Below are positions 43,220 through 52,987 of a stretch of DNA of 64,000 bases, one piece after another. The stretch's first letter is position 1, and the number at the start of each line of letters is the position of its first letter. Source of the stretch: Halolactibacillus miurensis (GTDB lineage: Bacteria; Bacillota; Bacilli; Bacillales; Amphibacillaceae); assembly GCF_900116255.1 (NCBI RefSeq), contig NZ_FPAI01000001.1:124001-188000 (forward strand). The letters run 5' to 3'. A program made the translations under genes and the position numbers. The notes beneath the pieces are model-generated. The model was given only the letters and a program-made list of their open reading frames with translations. It had not been told where the DNA came from and made no database searches.

Positions 43220-45412
43220 ATGTTCACTATCTTTAAACAAAAAATATTTTATCGTTATTTACTATCGTATTTCGTCGCATTCATTATTCCCTTTCTACTA
43301 TTAGGAACCTTTGTCTATGTGAACTTTATTGCTGATTTGCAAGAAGAATTAGAACAAGCAAGCTTTAATAACTTACAACAAGTGAGTGAATCTATAGGAG
43401 ACAGAAAGCGAGAGTTTACCAATATTGCCACACGCATTTCAACAGACACTCGCCTTACTAGTTATCAACTCAATCATCCTTACTATAGCTATGAAGCTAT
43501 TAAGGAACTCGGTAAATATCGGTCTAATAGCATTTTATTTGACGAGATCGCCCTCGTCTACCATGAGAATCCGGATGTAATATTTACGAGTCGAGGCTAC
43601 CACACCTTAGAAAATTTTATTGCGCGTTATGACATGACTAATCTAACAGTTGAAGAACTATCGATGTTAATGAAAGAAGAGACACCTAAAGCTAAAATTG
43701 TTCATACAGGTGAGGGGCGAGATTATCTAGCTATTATTCAACCGATTATGCCAAATAGTCTATTCCCACATGGTAGTGTGACTTACATGATTGAAAAGAA
43801 ACACTTTGTCTCAACGATGAGCACCGCCTTATCTGATTTAGTTGGCCATACGTATATTTTAGATAGCGAACAACAAGTCTTAGCAGAGTATATGAATGAT
43901 GATGACTTCGCAACTGACATGTTAGATTTTGATGATATCTTAGAAAAAGCAAATAATGACGAAACCATTACCATTGAAGGAAAGGATTACACGTTAAACT
44001 TAGTCGAAGGTGATGACGGATGGTCCTATATTAGTATTCTTCAGGAAGGTCAATTATTTGGTTTGTTTAAAGGCACATTAACAAGCTACGTGTTAATGCT
44101 ATTGGTTGTGTTTTTTGTAGGGGTTATCATTACGTATGTACTTAGTAAATACCAATACAAGCCGATAGATTTATTAGTAAAACAAGTGAAGACGACTCAA
44201 AAGCAAAGCAATCAAGAAGTCAATGAGTTAAGACAAGTCATGCATGCTTTTGAACAGTTGAATCATGATAAAGCAACCCTGTCAAAAACGTTATATAAAC
44301 ACCGACCTTTTGCGCAGCAACAATTTTGGATGCATCTATTAAAGGGAGAGTATCCTACAAAAGAAGCGATGTCTGACATGGCTTCATCACTTCAGTTAGA
44401 GTTAAATAAAGCGTATTATTTTGTCGTGATTTTACATTCAGATAGTGAAGGAATCAAAACATTTAAACAACAAGTTGAAGATCACTTAAACTATAAAAAC
44501 ATGCAAGGTTATGCTGTTGATTTATTAAAAATGAATGATAAAGCATTGATTGTAGGAATGGATCAAAAAAATAAAGAAGAACAATCAGCTTATATTCAGC
44601 GTATTAAGAAGTTGATGAAAGTTGAACCGACCGTCGTTTCAGGTACGATTGTTGAAAGTGTCTACCAAGTGCATACGTCTTATTTAGAAGCGATGGTAGC
44701 CTATAGCTATATGAGTTATTATACGGCTGGTAGCACGATTTTCTTTGACGACATTACAACATCGACAGAAGAAAGTTTAGGTTATTTAAAAGAAGAACAG
44801 TTAAAGCTACTACAAGCTATAAAGCAAGGACAACCGACGATTGCTAAGGATACATTGGCAATCATCTTTAAGAATTTAAGAGAACGAGAGCGCTCGTTGA
44901 ATGCATTAAAGGCCGTATGTTTTGATGTGATTAATTCTGTTGTAAGAACATTGTCTGAGCTCGGCGTACCTCTAGAAGAGTCTACATTTAATCAGCTCGT
45001 TGATTTTGTGACACTTGATCAGTTAGAGCATCATTTGGCACAGTTGATTTCGTCTACTTGTGAAGTTGTACAAGAGCGAATGGCTAATGATAATAATCGG
45101 ATGGTACAAGAGATTATTCAATATATTCAAATACATTATAAAGATTATGATTTATCACTAGAAAGTATTGCTGAAAAATATCATATTTCGGCTTCTTATG
45201 CCTCTAAGTTGATTAAAGAACATTACGGGCTAAGTTTTAAACAATATGTTCAAGACTTACGTATGGCGTATGTGAAAGAACAGTTAACGATGACGACAAA
45301 GCCAATTAAGGCTATCGTTCATGACGTCGGCTACAAAGATGTCGCCAACTTTACACGTAAGTTTAAAAAAGAAGTCGGTGTCACACCTGGACAATATCGA
45401 AAGTCAAATTAA
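43220..45412 (+). CDS. Membrane-bound AraC family regulator (YesS/YtdP type)
   Basis: A 730-residue protein from ATG 43220 behind AGGAGAG. First membrane segment about residues 13-33, an extracellular Cache-like sensor domain (about 40-285), second segment (about 290-312), a cytoplasmic linker with HAMP-like start, and a C-terminal AraC HTH pair (about 630-730; LSLESIAEKYHISASYASKLIKEHYGLSF and VGYKDVANFTRKFKKEVGVTPGQYRK). Such proteins sense a sugar or binding protein outside and activate a neighbouring ABC transporter operon. It most likely controls the run beginning at 25668. Confidence 0.9.
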   Translation: MFTIFKQKIFYRYLLSYFVAFIIPFLLLGTFVYVNFIADLQEELEQASFNNLQQVSESIGDRKREFTNIATRISTDTRLTSYQLNHPYYSYEAIKELGKYRSNSILFDEIALVYHENPDVIFTSRGYHTLENFIARYDMTNLTVEELSMLMKEETPKAKIVHTGEGRDYLAIIQPIMPNSLFPHGSVTYMIEKKHFVSTMSTALSDLVGHTYILDSEQQVLAEYMNDDDFATDMLDFDDILEKANNDETITIEGKDYTLNLVEGDDGWSYISILQEGQLFGLFKGTLTSYVLMLLVVFFVGVIITYVLSKYQYKPIDLLVKQVKTTQKQSNQEVNELRQVMHAFEQLNHDKATLSKTLYKHRPFAQQQFWMHLLKGEYPTKEAMSDMASSLQLELNKAYYFVVILHSDSEGIKTFKQQVEDHLNYKNMQGYAVDLLKMNDKALIVGMDQKNKEEQSAYIQRIKKLMKVEPTVVSGTIVESVYQVHTSYLEAMVAYSYMSYYTAGSTIFFDDITTSTEESLGYLKEEQLKLLQAIKQGQPTIAKDTLAIIFKNLRERERSLNALKAVCFDVINSVVRTLSELGVPLEESTFNQLVDFVTLDQLEHHLAQLISSTCEVVQERMANDNNRMVQEIIQYIQIHYKDYDLSLESIAEKYHISASYASKLIKEHYGLSFKQYVQDLRMAYVKEQLTMTTKPIKAIVHDVGYKDVANFTRKFKKEVGVTPGQYRKSN

Positions 45413-45426
45413 GGAGGTTTTAATTT

Positions 45427-46458
45427 ATGAAAAAAATACATGTGGCGATTATCGGATGTGGGAATATCTTTCCGATGCATGCCCAATCAATTATCGAAAA
45501 TGATAGCACAGACCTTGTCGCTGTCTGTGATATAAAGCCTGAACGTGCTGAGGCTAGAGCAAAAGAATTAGGGTGTCAAGCGTATACAGATTACATGCAA
45601 CTGTTTGATGAACAAGCACTGGATGCTATTCATATTTGTTTGCCACACTATTTACATGCACCTGTTTCAATTGAAGCAACAAAAAGAGGCTTACATGTTT
45701 TAACTGAAAAGCCAATGGCGATTGATTATCAAGATGCGGTGGACATGTTAGAAACGGCAAAAGAAGCGGGAACACACTTCGGAGTTATCTTCCAAAACAG
45801 ATATAATGCCGGCGTTCAATTGATTAAACGCTTATTAACGGATGGAACACTCGGTAAGATTAAATCAGCTAAAGCGAGTGTCACGTGGGACCGGTCGGAT
45901 GATTATTATGCTAAAAGCGATTGGAAAGGGACATGGGATAAAGAAGGTGGCGGTGTCTTGATTGATCAAGCCATTCATACCCTTGATTTATTGCGCTTTT
46001 TTGTTGATGCGGATATTGAGTATATCGACGCGACGATTAGTAATCGTGGTCATGAACAAATTGAAGTGGAAGATGCCGCAGAAGGTATAGTCAAGTTTAA
46101 GACCGGTACAGTTGCTGCCTTTCACACCATCAATTACTACGGCTACGATGCTTCGGTAGAAGTTGAACTATATTGTGAGCGAGGCCTTGTTAAAATGGTG
46201 GGGGATAAAGGCACTGTAGACTTATTTGATGGACGAACATTTATTGCTGATAATGATCCTAATGAAACCTTCTCTTATGGTGAAAGTGTTAAAAGTTATT
46301 GGGGAGTTAATCATGTCAAACAAATTAATAACTTTTATGATGTGTTAGTAAATGGCGGAGAACTTTACATTAAGCCTGAAGAAGCCTTGAAAACGCAAAA
46401 GATGATTAACGCGATTTACCAATCAGGTAAAGAAAAACAACGGATATGGTTTGATTAA
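45427..46458 (+). CDS. Gfo/Idh/MocA family oxidoreductase, copy 3
   Basis: A 343-residue protein with VAIIGCGNIFPMHAQSI as NAD loop, the catalytic TEKPMAI motif and GGGVLIDQAIHTLDLLRFF. AAGGAGG precedes the ATG. It follows the regulator and precedes beta-mannosidase at 12 bases distance. It is about as distant from copies 1 and 2 as they are from each other, so it probably handles a different sugar or position. Confidence 0.88.
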   Translation: MKKIHVAIIGCGNIFPMHAQSIIENDSTDLVAVCDIKPERAEARAKELGCQAYTDYMQLFDEQALDAIHICLPHYLHAPVSIEATKRGLHVLTEKPMAIDYQDAVDMLETAKEAGTHFGVIFQNRYNAGVQLIKRLLTDGTLGKIKSAKASVTWDRSDDYYAKSDWKGTWDKEGGGVLIDQAIHTLDLLRFFVDADIEYIDATISNRGHEQIEVEDAAEGIVKFKTGTVAAFHTINYYGYDASVEVELYCERGLVKMVGDKGTVDLFDGRTFIADNDPNETFSYGESVKSYWGVNHVKQINNFYDVLVNGGELYIKPEEALKTQKMINAIYQSGKEKQRIWFD

Positions 46459-46470
46459 GGTGGTGAAGGC

Positions 46471-48981
46471 TTGATTATTAAAAGACAATTAACGGAGTGG
46501 GCATTTAAACAAGAACATGATACACGTTGGCGTCAGGCAACCGTACCTGGAACGATTCATACCGATTTAATTGATCATCAGCTTATTCATGATCCGTTTT
46601 ATGGCGAAGAAGAAAAGCATGTGCAATGGGTTGACAAAGTTAACTGGGTATACCAGACGACGCTTGATGTAGACAAGGATCTACTAGGTAATGATCACAT
46701 TAAACTTGTGTTTCATGGACTTGATACTTATACAGATATCGCCATTAACGGTCAGTCTGTTTATAAGACGGAGAATATGTTTAGACGGTATACAATGGAT
46801 GTGAAAAAGTATCTTCACCAAGGTGAAAATACATTACAAGTCACGTTTGAGTCACCAATTAACCGGGATATAATGAAACCGTTAACAACGGGTGTGAATT
46901 ACCCGGCAGATAATGATGATTCACAATTAGGTGGTGTGGGTCAACATAAATTAAGTGTCTTTGCTAGAAAAGCTCCTTATCATTATGGTTGGGACTGGGG
47001 ACCAAGGTTTGTGACCAGTGGTATCTGGAAGCCGGTAGAACTTGTCGCTTATTCCGTCGCTAAGATTGAAGATGTGTATGTGAATCAAAAAGAAGTGAGT
47101 GAAGAATATGCGCAATTACTGATTTCTATTGAAATTGAAGCCTCACGTTCAATGTCTGTCGATTGCCTACTGCAGTATGGCGATATCAGAAAACATATAA
47201 CATGTGACTTACAAAAAGGTACAAATCACCTTGAAGTACCTGTTAATCTGACACATCCGCGTTTATGGTGGTCCAGAGGATTAGGAGAAGCTTATCGTTA
47301 TAATGTTCAAGTATCTGTTTCTAGGAACAAACAAGTCATAGACACCACAACATTTAAACATGGTATCAGAAAAGTGGCATTAGTCCGGGATCATGATGAA
47401 CATGGCCAAACTTTTTATCTTAAGCTAAATGACGTTCCGGTTTTCTGTAAAGGGGCTAATCATATCCCAAACGATAGTTTTATTCCTAGAGTAACGAAAG
47501 AACGTTATGAGCATGAAATTAATAGCGCTGTCGAAGCGAACATGAATATGCTACGCGTATGGGGCGGCGGTATTTATGAACAAGATATCTTTTATGAACT
47601 TTGTGATGAAAAGGGTCTATTAGTATGGCAGGACTTTATGTTTGCCTGCTCAATGTATCCTGGTGATCCGTCCTTTTTAGAAAATGTGAGACAGGAAGCG
47701 ATTGATCAAACCAAGCGTCTGAGGCGATATGCCTCTGTCGTATTGTGGTGTGGTAATAATGAAATTGATGTCGCTTGGGCAGAATTTGAAGAAAACGCCG
47801 GTTGGGGATGGAAACAAAAATATTCTGATACAGTAAGGAAGCAGCTCTGGTTAGATTATAAAAATCTCTTTCATGGTGTGTTAGCTGAAGTTACCTCAAA
47901 CGTCGTGCCTAATGAACCTTACTGGCCGTCATCACCATTAGCTGATCTGACACATGATAAGGAACAACATGCCTTGGGAGTAAAAACATCAGGCGACGTG
48001 CATTATTGGGATGTATGGCATGGAAAGCAACCGTTTGAAGCTTATAATGAGAACGTCGGTCGTTTTATGAGTGAATACGGTTTCCAGTCTTTCCCTTCAA
48101 TTGAAACAATTAAAACCTTCGCGGAACCATCAGCTTATGATATAAGCTCAGATGTTATGTCACACCATCAAAAAAATGGCGCAGGTAATCAACTGATTAA
48201 AACGTATATGGACAAGTATTTACCAGAACCAAAAGATTTTGAGTCGTTTTTATATATGAGTCAAGTACTCCAAGCAGAAGGTATACAACATGCGATTGAA
48301 GCACATAGGCGCAATAAGCCCTACTGTATGGGTACGCTTTACTGGCAAATGAATGATTGTTGGCCCGTCGCATCATGGTCTAGTATCGACTACTTCGGAC
48401 GATGGAAAGCGCTCCACTATCAAGTGAAAGAATCTTTTAAAGATGTGTTAGTATCGATTGAAGAAAAGAATGAGCAGCTGAATATCTTTATCGTTTCAGA
48501 TGTATTAACGTCTCAATCTTTAACCCTATCAGTATCGCTACTAGATTTAGCTGGACAAGTCATGAAGCATCATCAGTCGGAAGTCGATGTCGCTAAAAAT
48601 ATGAGTCAATGTGTTCAGACAATCAACCTATCAGAGTTATTAGGAGATATGCCGAGAGATACGGTCGTACTTAAAGTAGAACTAGGCAATAAAGAAAATG
48701 TAGTCGATGTTAAAAAACATTATTTTGTTTCAACGAAACAATTATCCTTAGAGCCGGCAGATATTTCGGTGCAAAGAGATGAAACAAATCATTGTTTTAA
48801 CATATCAACGACAGCGTTTGCTAAAAGTATTGAGTTAAAATCAGAGGAGGCAGGCTATTTCTCAATGAATTATTTCGATTTATTACCTGGAGAAACAGTC
48901 AACGTACAATTTTTCAAACGGAATCAATTAACACCTGAGTTACCAGAAGTGACAATAAGGTCTTTAATCGATACGATTTAA
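46471..48981 (+). CDS. GH2 beta-mannosidase
   Basis: An 836-residue GH2 enzyme starting with TTG behind GGTGGTGAAGG. Domain order is as usual: sugar-binding domain (1-200; VPGTIHTDLIDHQLI, NWVYQTTLDV), immunoglobulin-like domain, and TIM barrel with acid/base E431 in WCGNNEIDVAW and nucleophile E535 in RFMSEYGFQSFPS, followed by beta domains. VPGTIHTDL, WGWDWGPR and HGIRKV identify the beta-mannosidase branch. In an N-glycan locus it would cut the core Man-beta-GlcNAc bond. No signal peptide. Confidence 0.93.
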   Translation: MIIKRQLTEWAFKQEHDTRWRQATVPGTIHTDLIDHQLIHDPFYGEEEKHVQWVDKVNWVYQTTLDVDKDLLGNDHIKLVFHGLDTYTDIAINGQSVYKTENMFRRYTMDVKKYLHQGENTLQVTFESPINRDIMKPLTTGVNYPADNDDSQLGGVGQHKLSVFARKAPYHYGWDWGPRFVTSGIWKPVELVAYSVAKIEDVYVNQKEVSEEYAQLLISIEIEASRSMSVDCLLQYGDIRKHITCDLQKGTNHLEVPVNLTHPRLWWSRGLGEAYRYNVQVSVSRNKQVIDTTTFKHGIRKVALVRDHDEHGQTFYLKLNDVPVFCKGANHIPNDSFIPRVTKERYEHEINSAVEANMNMLRVWGGGIYEQDIFYELCDEKGLLVWQDFMFACSMYPGDPSFLENVRQEAIDQTKRLRRYASVVLWCGNNEIDVAWAEFEENAGWGWKQKYSDTVRKQLWLDYKNLFHGVLAEVTSNVVPNEPYWPSSPLADLTHDKEQHALGVKTSGDVHYWDVWHGKQPFEAYNENVGRFMSEYGFQSFPSIETIKTFAEPSAYDISSDVMSHHQKNGAGNQLIKTYMDKYLPEPKDFESFLYMSQVLQAEGIQHAIEAHRRNKPYCMGTLYWQMNDCWPVASWSSIDYFGRWKALHYQVKESFKDVLVSIEEKNEQLNIFIVSDVLTSQSLTLSVSLLDLAGQVMKHHQSEVDVAKNMSQCVQTINLSELLGDMPRDTVVLKVELGNKENVVDVKKHYFVSTKQLSLEPADISVQRDETNHCFNISTTAFAKSIELKSEEAGYFSMNYFDLLPGETVNVQFFKRNQLTPELPEVTIRSLIDTI

Positions 48982-48983
48982 AG

Positions 48984-49026
48984 AAGATGCAGGAATGTCT
49001 ATAAAGACAAACCTGCATCTTTTTTA
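48984..49026. terminator. Bidirectional terminator after the mannan-use locus
   Basis: AAGATGCAGG and CCTGCATCTT form the outer stem, TGTCT and AGACA the inner one; a T run follows on the plus strand. It separates the convergent beta-mannosidase and cutC genes. Confidence 0.85.
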
Positions 49027-49650
49027 GTATATCTTTGTCCCGTGAAATTGATCCGTATTCACGGCGTCTTTTAATACAGCTAAGTCAGACTTTTTAATAC
49101 CCTTGCCAACGATAAACTCAAGGGCCCCATTCGCATAATCAATTAAATCATTAATCTCGTCTTTGTTATCTAAAACAGAGCAATCGGGTTGACTACCGTG
49201 AAGTAAAATCCGCTTAACGCCAAGTGCTATGCACTGATCAATAGCATCTTTTTTATCTTCAGCGTTAATTAAATCGAAGGCCATATGAAAAATAACATCT
49301 GATTGGGCAACACGCATAAGTTGCTTCATAGCGTCTAAATCAATCTGATTATTTTTTGTAAGAGCGCCCATTACTAAGCCATCTACATCTAGTCTGTTTA
49401 ACTGTTGAATATCTTCTATCATAATAGCTAGTTCATCTTCTGTATAACAGAAATCCCCACTACGCGGTCGAACCATTGTAACAACTTGAACGTTATGAGT
49501 GTGAGCGACTTGAACCGTCTTTTTAACGACACCATAACTTGGGGTTGTACCTCCGCATGATAAATGATCGCATAGCTCAATTCGGTCAACGCCACGGTTA
49601 ATCGCCTCTTCAATGAATGTGAAGTTTTCTGCGCAAAATTCAATTAACAA
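49024..49650 (-). CDS. cutC: CutC family protein
   Basis: A 208-residue TIM-barrel protein of the CutC family: LIEFCAENF, GVDRIELCDHLSCGGTTPSYG, VMVRPRSGDF-like VTMVRPRSGDFCYTEDEL, GLVMGALT and FHMAFD. The start was set at TTG 49650, five bases after AGGTGGAG; a longer frame from 49698 has no support. CutC was named for copper tolerance in E. coli, but its biochemical role is unclear and in many Firmicutes it sits beside sugar genes, as here. It is slightly shorter than usual. Confidence 0.88.
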   Translation of the reverse strand: MLIEFCAENFTFIEEAINRGVDRIELCDHLSCGGTTPSYGVVKKTVQVAHTHNVQVVTMVRPRSGDFCYTEDELAIMIEDIQQLNRLDVDGLVMGALTKNNQIDLDAMKQLMRVAQSDVIFHMAFDLINAEDKKDAIDQCIALGVKRILLHGSQPDCSVLDNKDEINDLIDYANGALEFIVGKGIKKSDLAVLKDAVNTDQFHGTKIY

Positions 49651-49759
49651 GTTTTCTCCACCTTTCAAATAATCCTTGTTCACACAGCTAATACCCAAGT
49701 CCTTTAGTTAATTGAACTCAAAGAACTTAGGCATGTAAGGCTGTTTCATTTAAAAAAAT

Positions 49760-51499
49760 TTATAGTTTAAACTGCTTAACTAACTCGTTTAATTGTTCGG
49801 CAAGTTGAGCCAATTCATCCGAACTAGCAGCTACTTCTTCCATCGAACTACTCGTTTGTTGGATAGAGGCAGAAGATTGTTCAATACCAGCGGCAGACTC
49901 CTCAGAAATAGAGGCGATTTCTTCAATTGACGTATGCATTTTTTGACTATTGGTCGCAATTTCAGCTAAATTACTTGAGATTTCTTGTACGCGGTCGACC
50001 ATGTCTTTTAATGCTTGATCGATATGGTTGAAGGTTTTAACTGTTTCGTTAATTTCTTCACTGCCTTTTTCTACTTCTTGATACCCTAATTGTAAAGAAT
50101 CTGTAACCGATAACGTCTCCGTTTGTATGCCATCAACGATTTGGGTAATGTCAGTGACAGACGCGGTGACTTGTTCGGCAAGTTGTCTGACTTCATCGGC
50201 AACAACAGCAAACCCTCGACCGTGCTCACCGGCTCTAGCTGCTTCAATGGCAGCATTTAAAGCTAAAAGATTCGTTTGATCAGCAATATCTTTAATAACA
50301 TAAACTAACTTAGAGACTTCTTTTGATCGATGATCTAAGCCCGATACTTTCTGTACCGCTTCTTGGACAATTTTATGGATTTGCGACATCTGATTACTTG
50401 AATGTGTCATCAATGTTTTACCTTGTGTCGTCATATCTAACATCTGGTTAGATGTGTCGTAAATGAGTTGCCCTTTTTCGTTTGCTTGTTCTACTACAGT
50501 AGTAAAAGCACTCATGTTATAGGCTAAATCACTTGAATGACTCGCTTGCGTTTCAGAACCTGAAGCAAGTTCTTGCATTGTCACCGCTACTTGATCAGAT
50601 CCCGTTCTTACTTCGCTTGCCGACTGATTGAGCGTTTGACTATGAGTGGTCAATCGACTAGAGGTATCCGCCACGCTTGAAATCATGTCTTTTAAATTAG
50701 TTTGTAGATGATTCATCGCCTGAGCTAATCTGCCCGTTTCATCTTTAGACTTAAGTGTTAATTCCTCTTGTGTTAAGTCGCCTTTAGCCAAACGGTTCAT
50801 ATGCTCTGTAACGATACCAATTGGACGAGCGATACTATTAGAAAGTAACCAGATAATAAATAGACCAATGAGTAACGTCACGCCAACAGTAATAGAAACG
50901 AATAGGAGAATATGATTGGCCGCCTGATTAAAATCGCTCATATAGGTGGAAGAACTGACCGTCCATCCCCAGTTAGGATCGGTCTTTGAGTAAGCGATCC
51001 AAGGAACAATTTGCGAGTCATTATCTGGATGAGGGAAGTCGTAATAAGTAATACCCCCACCTTCATTACCTGTCTTAATCATATTTTGAACAAATTTCAC
51101 ACCGTTAGAATCTTCAAGTTCCCACGTGTTTTGTCCTTCAATATTAGGTTGCGCGAGACTTGTTCCTTCGTTATCTAATATGAATATGTAGCCTTCCTCA
51201 CCGATTTTAATATTTTCATTTAACGGTCGAGTACCATCTGATTGTTTTTCACCTAAAATCGCCACTTTGACGCGTTCTTCAGCTTCGGCGCGGTCAAGTG
51301 TGCCTTTCTCTACTTCTTCATTCAAGTGATCAATCATCAGTAGTGTGAACTCAACACTATTCTTTAAATTTGTTTCACCTGCATCATCCAGGCTCGTACG
51401 ACTTTGTTCGTAACTCATCCATCCTAAAATAATGAGAGGAATCGTTAATAGTAAGAATGATAACGCCATCAATTTCGTCTTGATTGATTTAAATGTCAT
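49760..51499 (-). CDS. Methyl-accepting chemotaxis protein
   Basis: A 579-residue receptor: membrane segment (about 10-28), an extracellular single Cache domain (about 45-190; [17 protein letters not shown] and [14 protein letters not shown]), second segment (about 196-218), HAMP (219-275), then the signalling domain with the hairpin tip [25 protein letters not shown] and a glutamine/glutamate-rich end. The ligand is unknown; small organic acids are common for this Cache type. The presence of a receptor implies a motile organism. Confidence 0.93.
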   Translation of the reverse strand: MTFKSIKTKLMALSFLLLTIPLIILGWMSYEQSRTSLDDAGETNLKNSVEFTLLMIDHLNEEVEKGTLDRAEAEERVKVAILGEKQSDGTRPLNENIKIGEEGYIFILDNEGTSLAQPNIEGQNTWELEDSNGVKFVQNMIKTGNEGGGITYYDFPHPDNDSQIVPWIAYSKTDPNWGWTVSSSTYMSDFNQAANHILLFVSITVGVTLLIGLFIIWLLSNSIARPIGIVTEHMNRLAKGDLTQEELTLKSKDETGRLAQAMNHLQTNLKDMISSVADTSSRLTTHSQTLNQSASEVRTGSDQVAVTMQELASGSETQASHSSDLAYNMSAFTTVVEQANEKGQLIYDTSNQMLDMTTQGKTLMTHSSNQMSQIHKIVQEAVQKVSGLDHRSKEVSKLVYVIKDIADQTNLLALNAAIEAARAGEHGRGFAVVADEVRQLAEQVTASVTDITQIVDGIQTETLSVTDSLQLGYQEVEKGSEEINETVKTFNHIDQALKDMVDRVQEISSNLAEIATNSQKMHTSIEEIASISEESAAGIEQSSASIQQTSSSMEEVAASSDELAQLAEQLNELVKQFKL

Positions 51500-51616
51500 A
51501 AAAAAACACCTTTCTAATTATCCAATTTAGATTTGATACACATGTTGCTTTGAAATCATCTTGCGTGAGAATACATGTTGCCATTTAATGTTTAATGATT
51601 GACGCGCCTAATGTAT

Positions 51617-51641
51617 ATATCGACCTATTGTAAAATATTTA
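51617..51641 (-). promoter_or_regulatory. Sigma-D-like promoter of the MCP gene
   Basis: On the minus strand TAAA is followed after 13 bases by GTCGATAT, close to the motility sigma factor consensus TAAA-N15-GCCGATAT (one mismatch, spacing two short). MCP genes commonly use sigma-D. Confidence 0.4.
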
Positions 51642-51787
51642 AAGAATTCTACATATGACTTTTTATGTGACTAACAGAAATTCATGCGCTCAAAGGAACT
51701 ATAGCCATATTTATATCAAGCGTAGTCGTTAGTATCGTTCAATTTTAATCATTTGAGTAGTAAGAGAAGAAATTATAAAAAAATTGC

Positions 51788-51816
51788 TTACATCAAATTT
51801 TCACTTCTGTTATACT
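51788..51816 (+). promoter_or_regulatory. Promoter of the DUF2798-like gene
   Basis: TTACAT, a 17-base spacer and TATACT with an upstream TG (TGTTATACT), placed 28 bases before the start codon. Confidence 0.6.
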
Positions 51817-51844
51817 GAGCTCTACTCAGAAGGGAGAGATAAAT

Positions 51845-52324
51845 ATGCCAACAACAAAAAAAGAAGGATTAATCTTTGGCGTCATGATGTGTTTTGGAAT
51901 GGTGATCGTTATGTCTACTTATAACGTCATGTTAAATGGAGGGTTTAGTCACTTACCTATTAAGCATGTCATGGTAGAAATGGTTATGGGATTTTGTGTT
52001 GCGTTAATTTTAGACTTGTTAGTAGTGGGACCATTAGCGAGGAAACTAACCACCACACTACCATTTAATCAATCAAATAAGTTAGCAAAGATCCTTTGCA
52101 TGTCTAGTATGATGGTTTTAGGCATGGTGTTTTTCATGTCTATATTTGGTCTAACGATGATGGTTCTTGCACAAGGTGTGAATGGAGGAAATATTTTTAA
52201 ATTATATGGATCGATTTATTTAAGTAATTTCATTGTCGCTTTCCCACTCCAATTTCTCATCATGGGTCCGTTAGTACGCTATCTATTCACGAAGCTTATT
52301 AAAAATCAAGTGGTATATAGTTAA
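51845..52324 (+). CDS. DUF2798-like membrane protein
   Basis: A 159-residue protein with four membrane segments (about 8-30, 44-65, 84-110, 122-148) that look like two related pairs, as in DUF2798 proteins. It is rich in methionine. AGAAGGGAGAG precedes the ATG and a promoter lies just upstream. Function unknown. Confidence 0.75.
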   Translation: MPTTKKEGLIFGVMMCFGMVIVMSTYNVMLNGGFSHLPIKHVMVEMVMGFCVALILDLLVVGPLARKLTTTLPFNQSNKLAKILCMSSMMVLGMVFFMSIFGLTMMVLAQGVNGGNIFKLYGSIYLSNFIVAFPLQFLIMGPLVRYLFTKLIKNQVVYS

Positions 52325-52446
52325 GAAGACTAGCGTTTTTTCAAAAAAGATATATTCTTTATCAATCATCGCATCTCTTCTCATCCTATACGAAAGTCAG
52401 GAAAGAGAAGGGGGATTTTTGTTTCTTGCATAGGTGTAACATTTGA

Positions 52447-52569
52447 AAAATAGAGATCGAAGCGATCAAAAAAAATAATAAGTTATTAGTAATAGCTAAA
52501 CAGCTACATGAGTACAAGGCTATGCCGATAGATTATACGATTAATGTCGCATCTTATTACTACTTTTGA
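52447..52569 (+). pseudogene. Short coding-like remnant, unknown
   Basis: A stretch of 40 codons after an in-frame TGA reads IEIEAIKKNNKLLVIAKQL and onward with protein-like composition but has no start codon or ribosome site. It may be the end of a lost gene. Family not recognised. Confidence 0.3.
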
Positions 52570-52668
52570 TGTATCAAAGAAATTTTGTATGAATCAAAAC
52601 GAAAGGAAAAGATCACGTATATGTGTCTGTTTAACCTTAGTTAATTATACGTATAAAATATAAATAAG

Positions 52669-52697
52669 AGCCTGTCATAATGATGGGCTCTTGTTTT
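52669..52697. terminator. Possible terminator in the decayed stretch
   Basis: AGAGCC and GGCTCT flank a partly paired loop and are followed by TGTTTT. It could have ended either neighbouring fragment. Confidence 0.45.
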
Positions 52698-52760
52698 ATG
52701 TTAAGAATAAGATTCAGTCTCTTTTTAAGACGTTTTTAAATCCACAATTAAGTTGTTTAA

Positions 52761-52987
52761 CTAATCTACTTGTTGATTTAAGAAATCAGCTAACTTATTT
52801 ATTTCACTGATTAAATCATTTTGATGGATCACTTTTGTTTCAACATCTTCTGCATAATCAGCTATCTCTGAGGCAATCTTCGTCAGCTGTCACGAGTAAA
52901 AAGATGACGCGAATCATGACCATCATCAACGTGTATGATCACACCCTGTAGACGAAGATGGTTACGACAGGTACGAAAAAACTTAGA
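52761..52987 (-). pseudogene. Frameshifted remnant of a protein-coding gene
   Basis: Two overlapping minus-strand reading frames join here: 52883-52987 encodes a fragment with FFRTCRNHLRLQGV and VDDGHDSRH, and 52761-52889 one with IASEIADYAEDVETKV ending INKLADFLNQQVD. The second resembles the helical C-terminus of a receptor or similar coiled protein; the first faintly recalls the FFRxHRN part of LytTR domains. Neither has a start. The change of frame near 52885 suggests a frameshifted, truncated gene. Confidence 0.35.

Larger units (their letters stand above)
51500..51844. promoter_or_regulatory. Divergent control region between the MCP and DUF2798-like genes
   Basis: This 345-base gap has no gene. 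It holds a sigma-D-like element on the minus strand (51617-51641) and a sigma-A promoter on the plus strand (51788-51816). The rest is AT-rich without clear structure. Confidence 0.5.

Noticed and set aside
52883-52987. LytTR DNA-binding domain on the minus strand
   Set aside because: Only the words FFRTCRN resemble LytTR; the rest does not follow the domain and the fragment is short, so no assignment was made.
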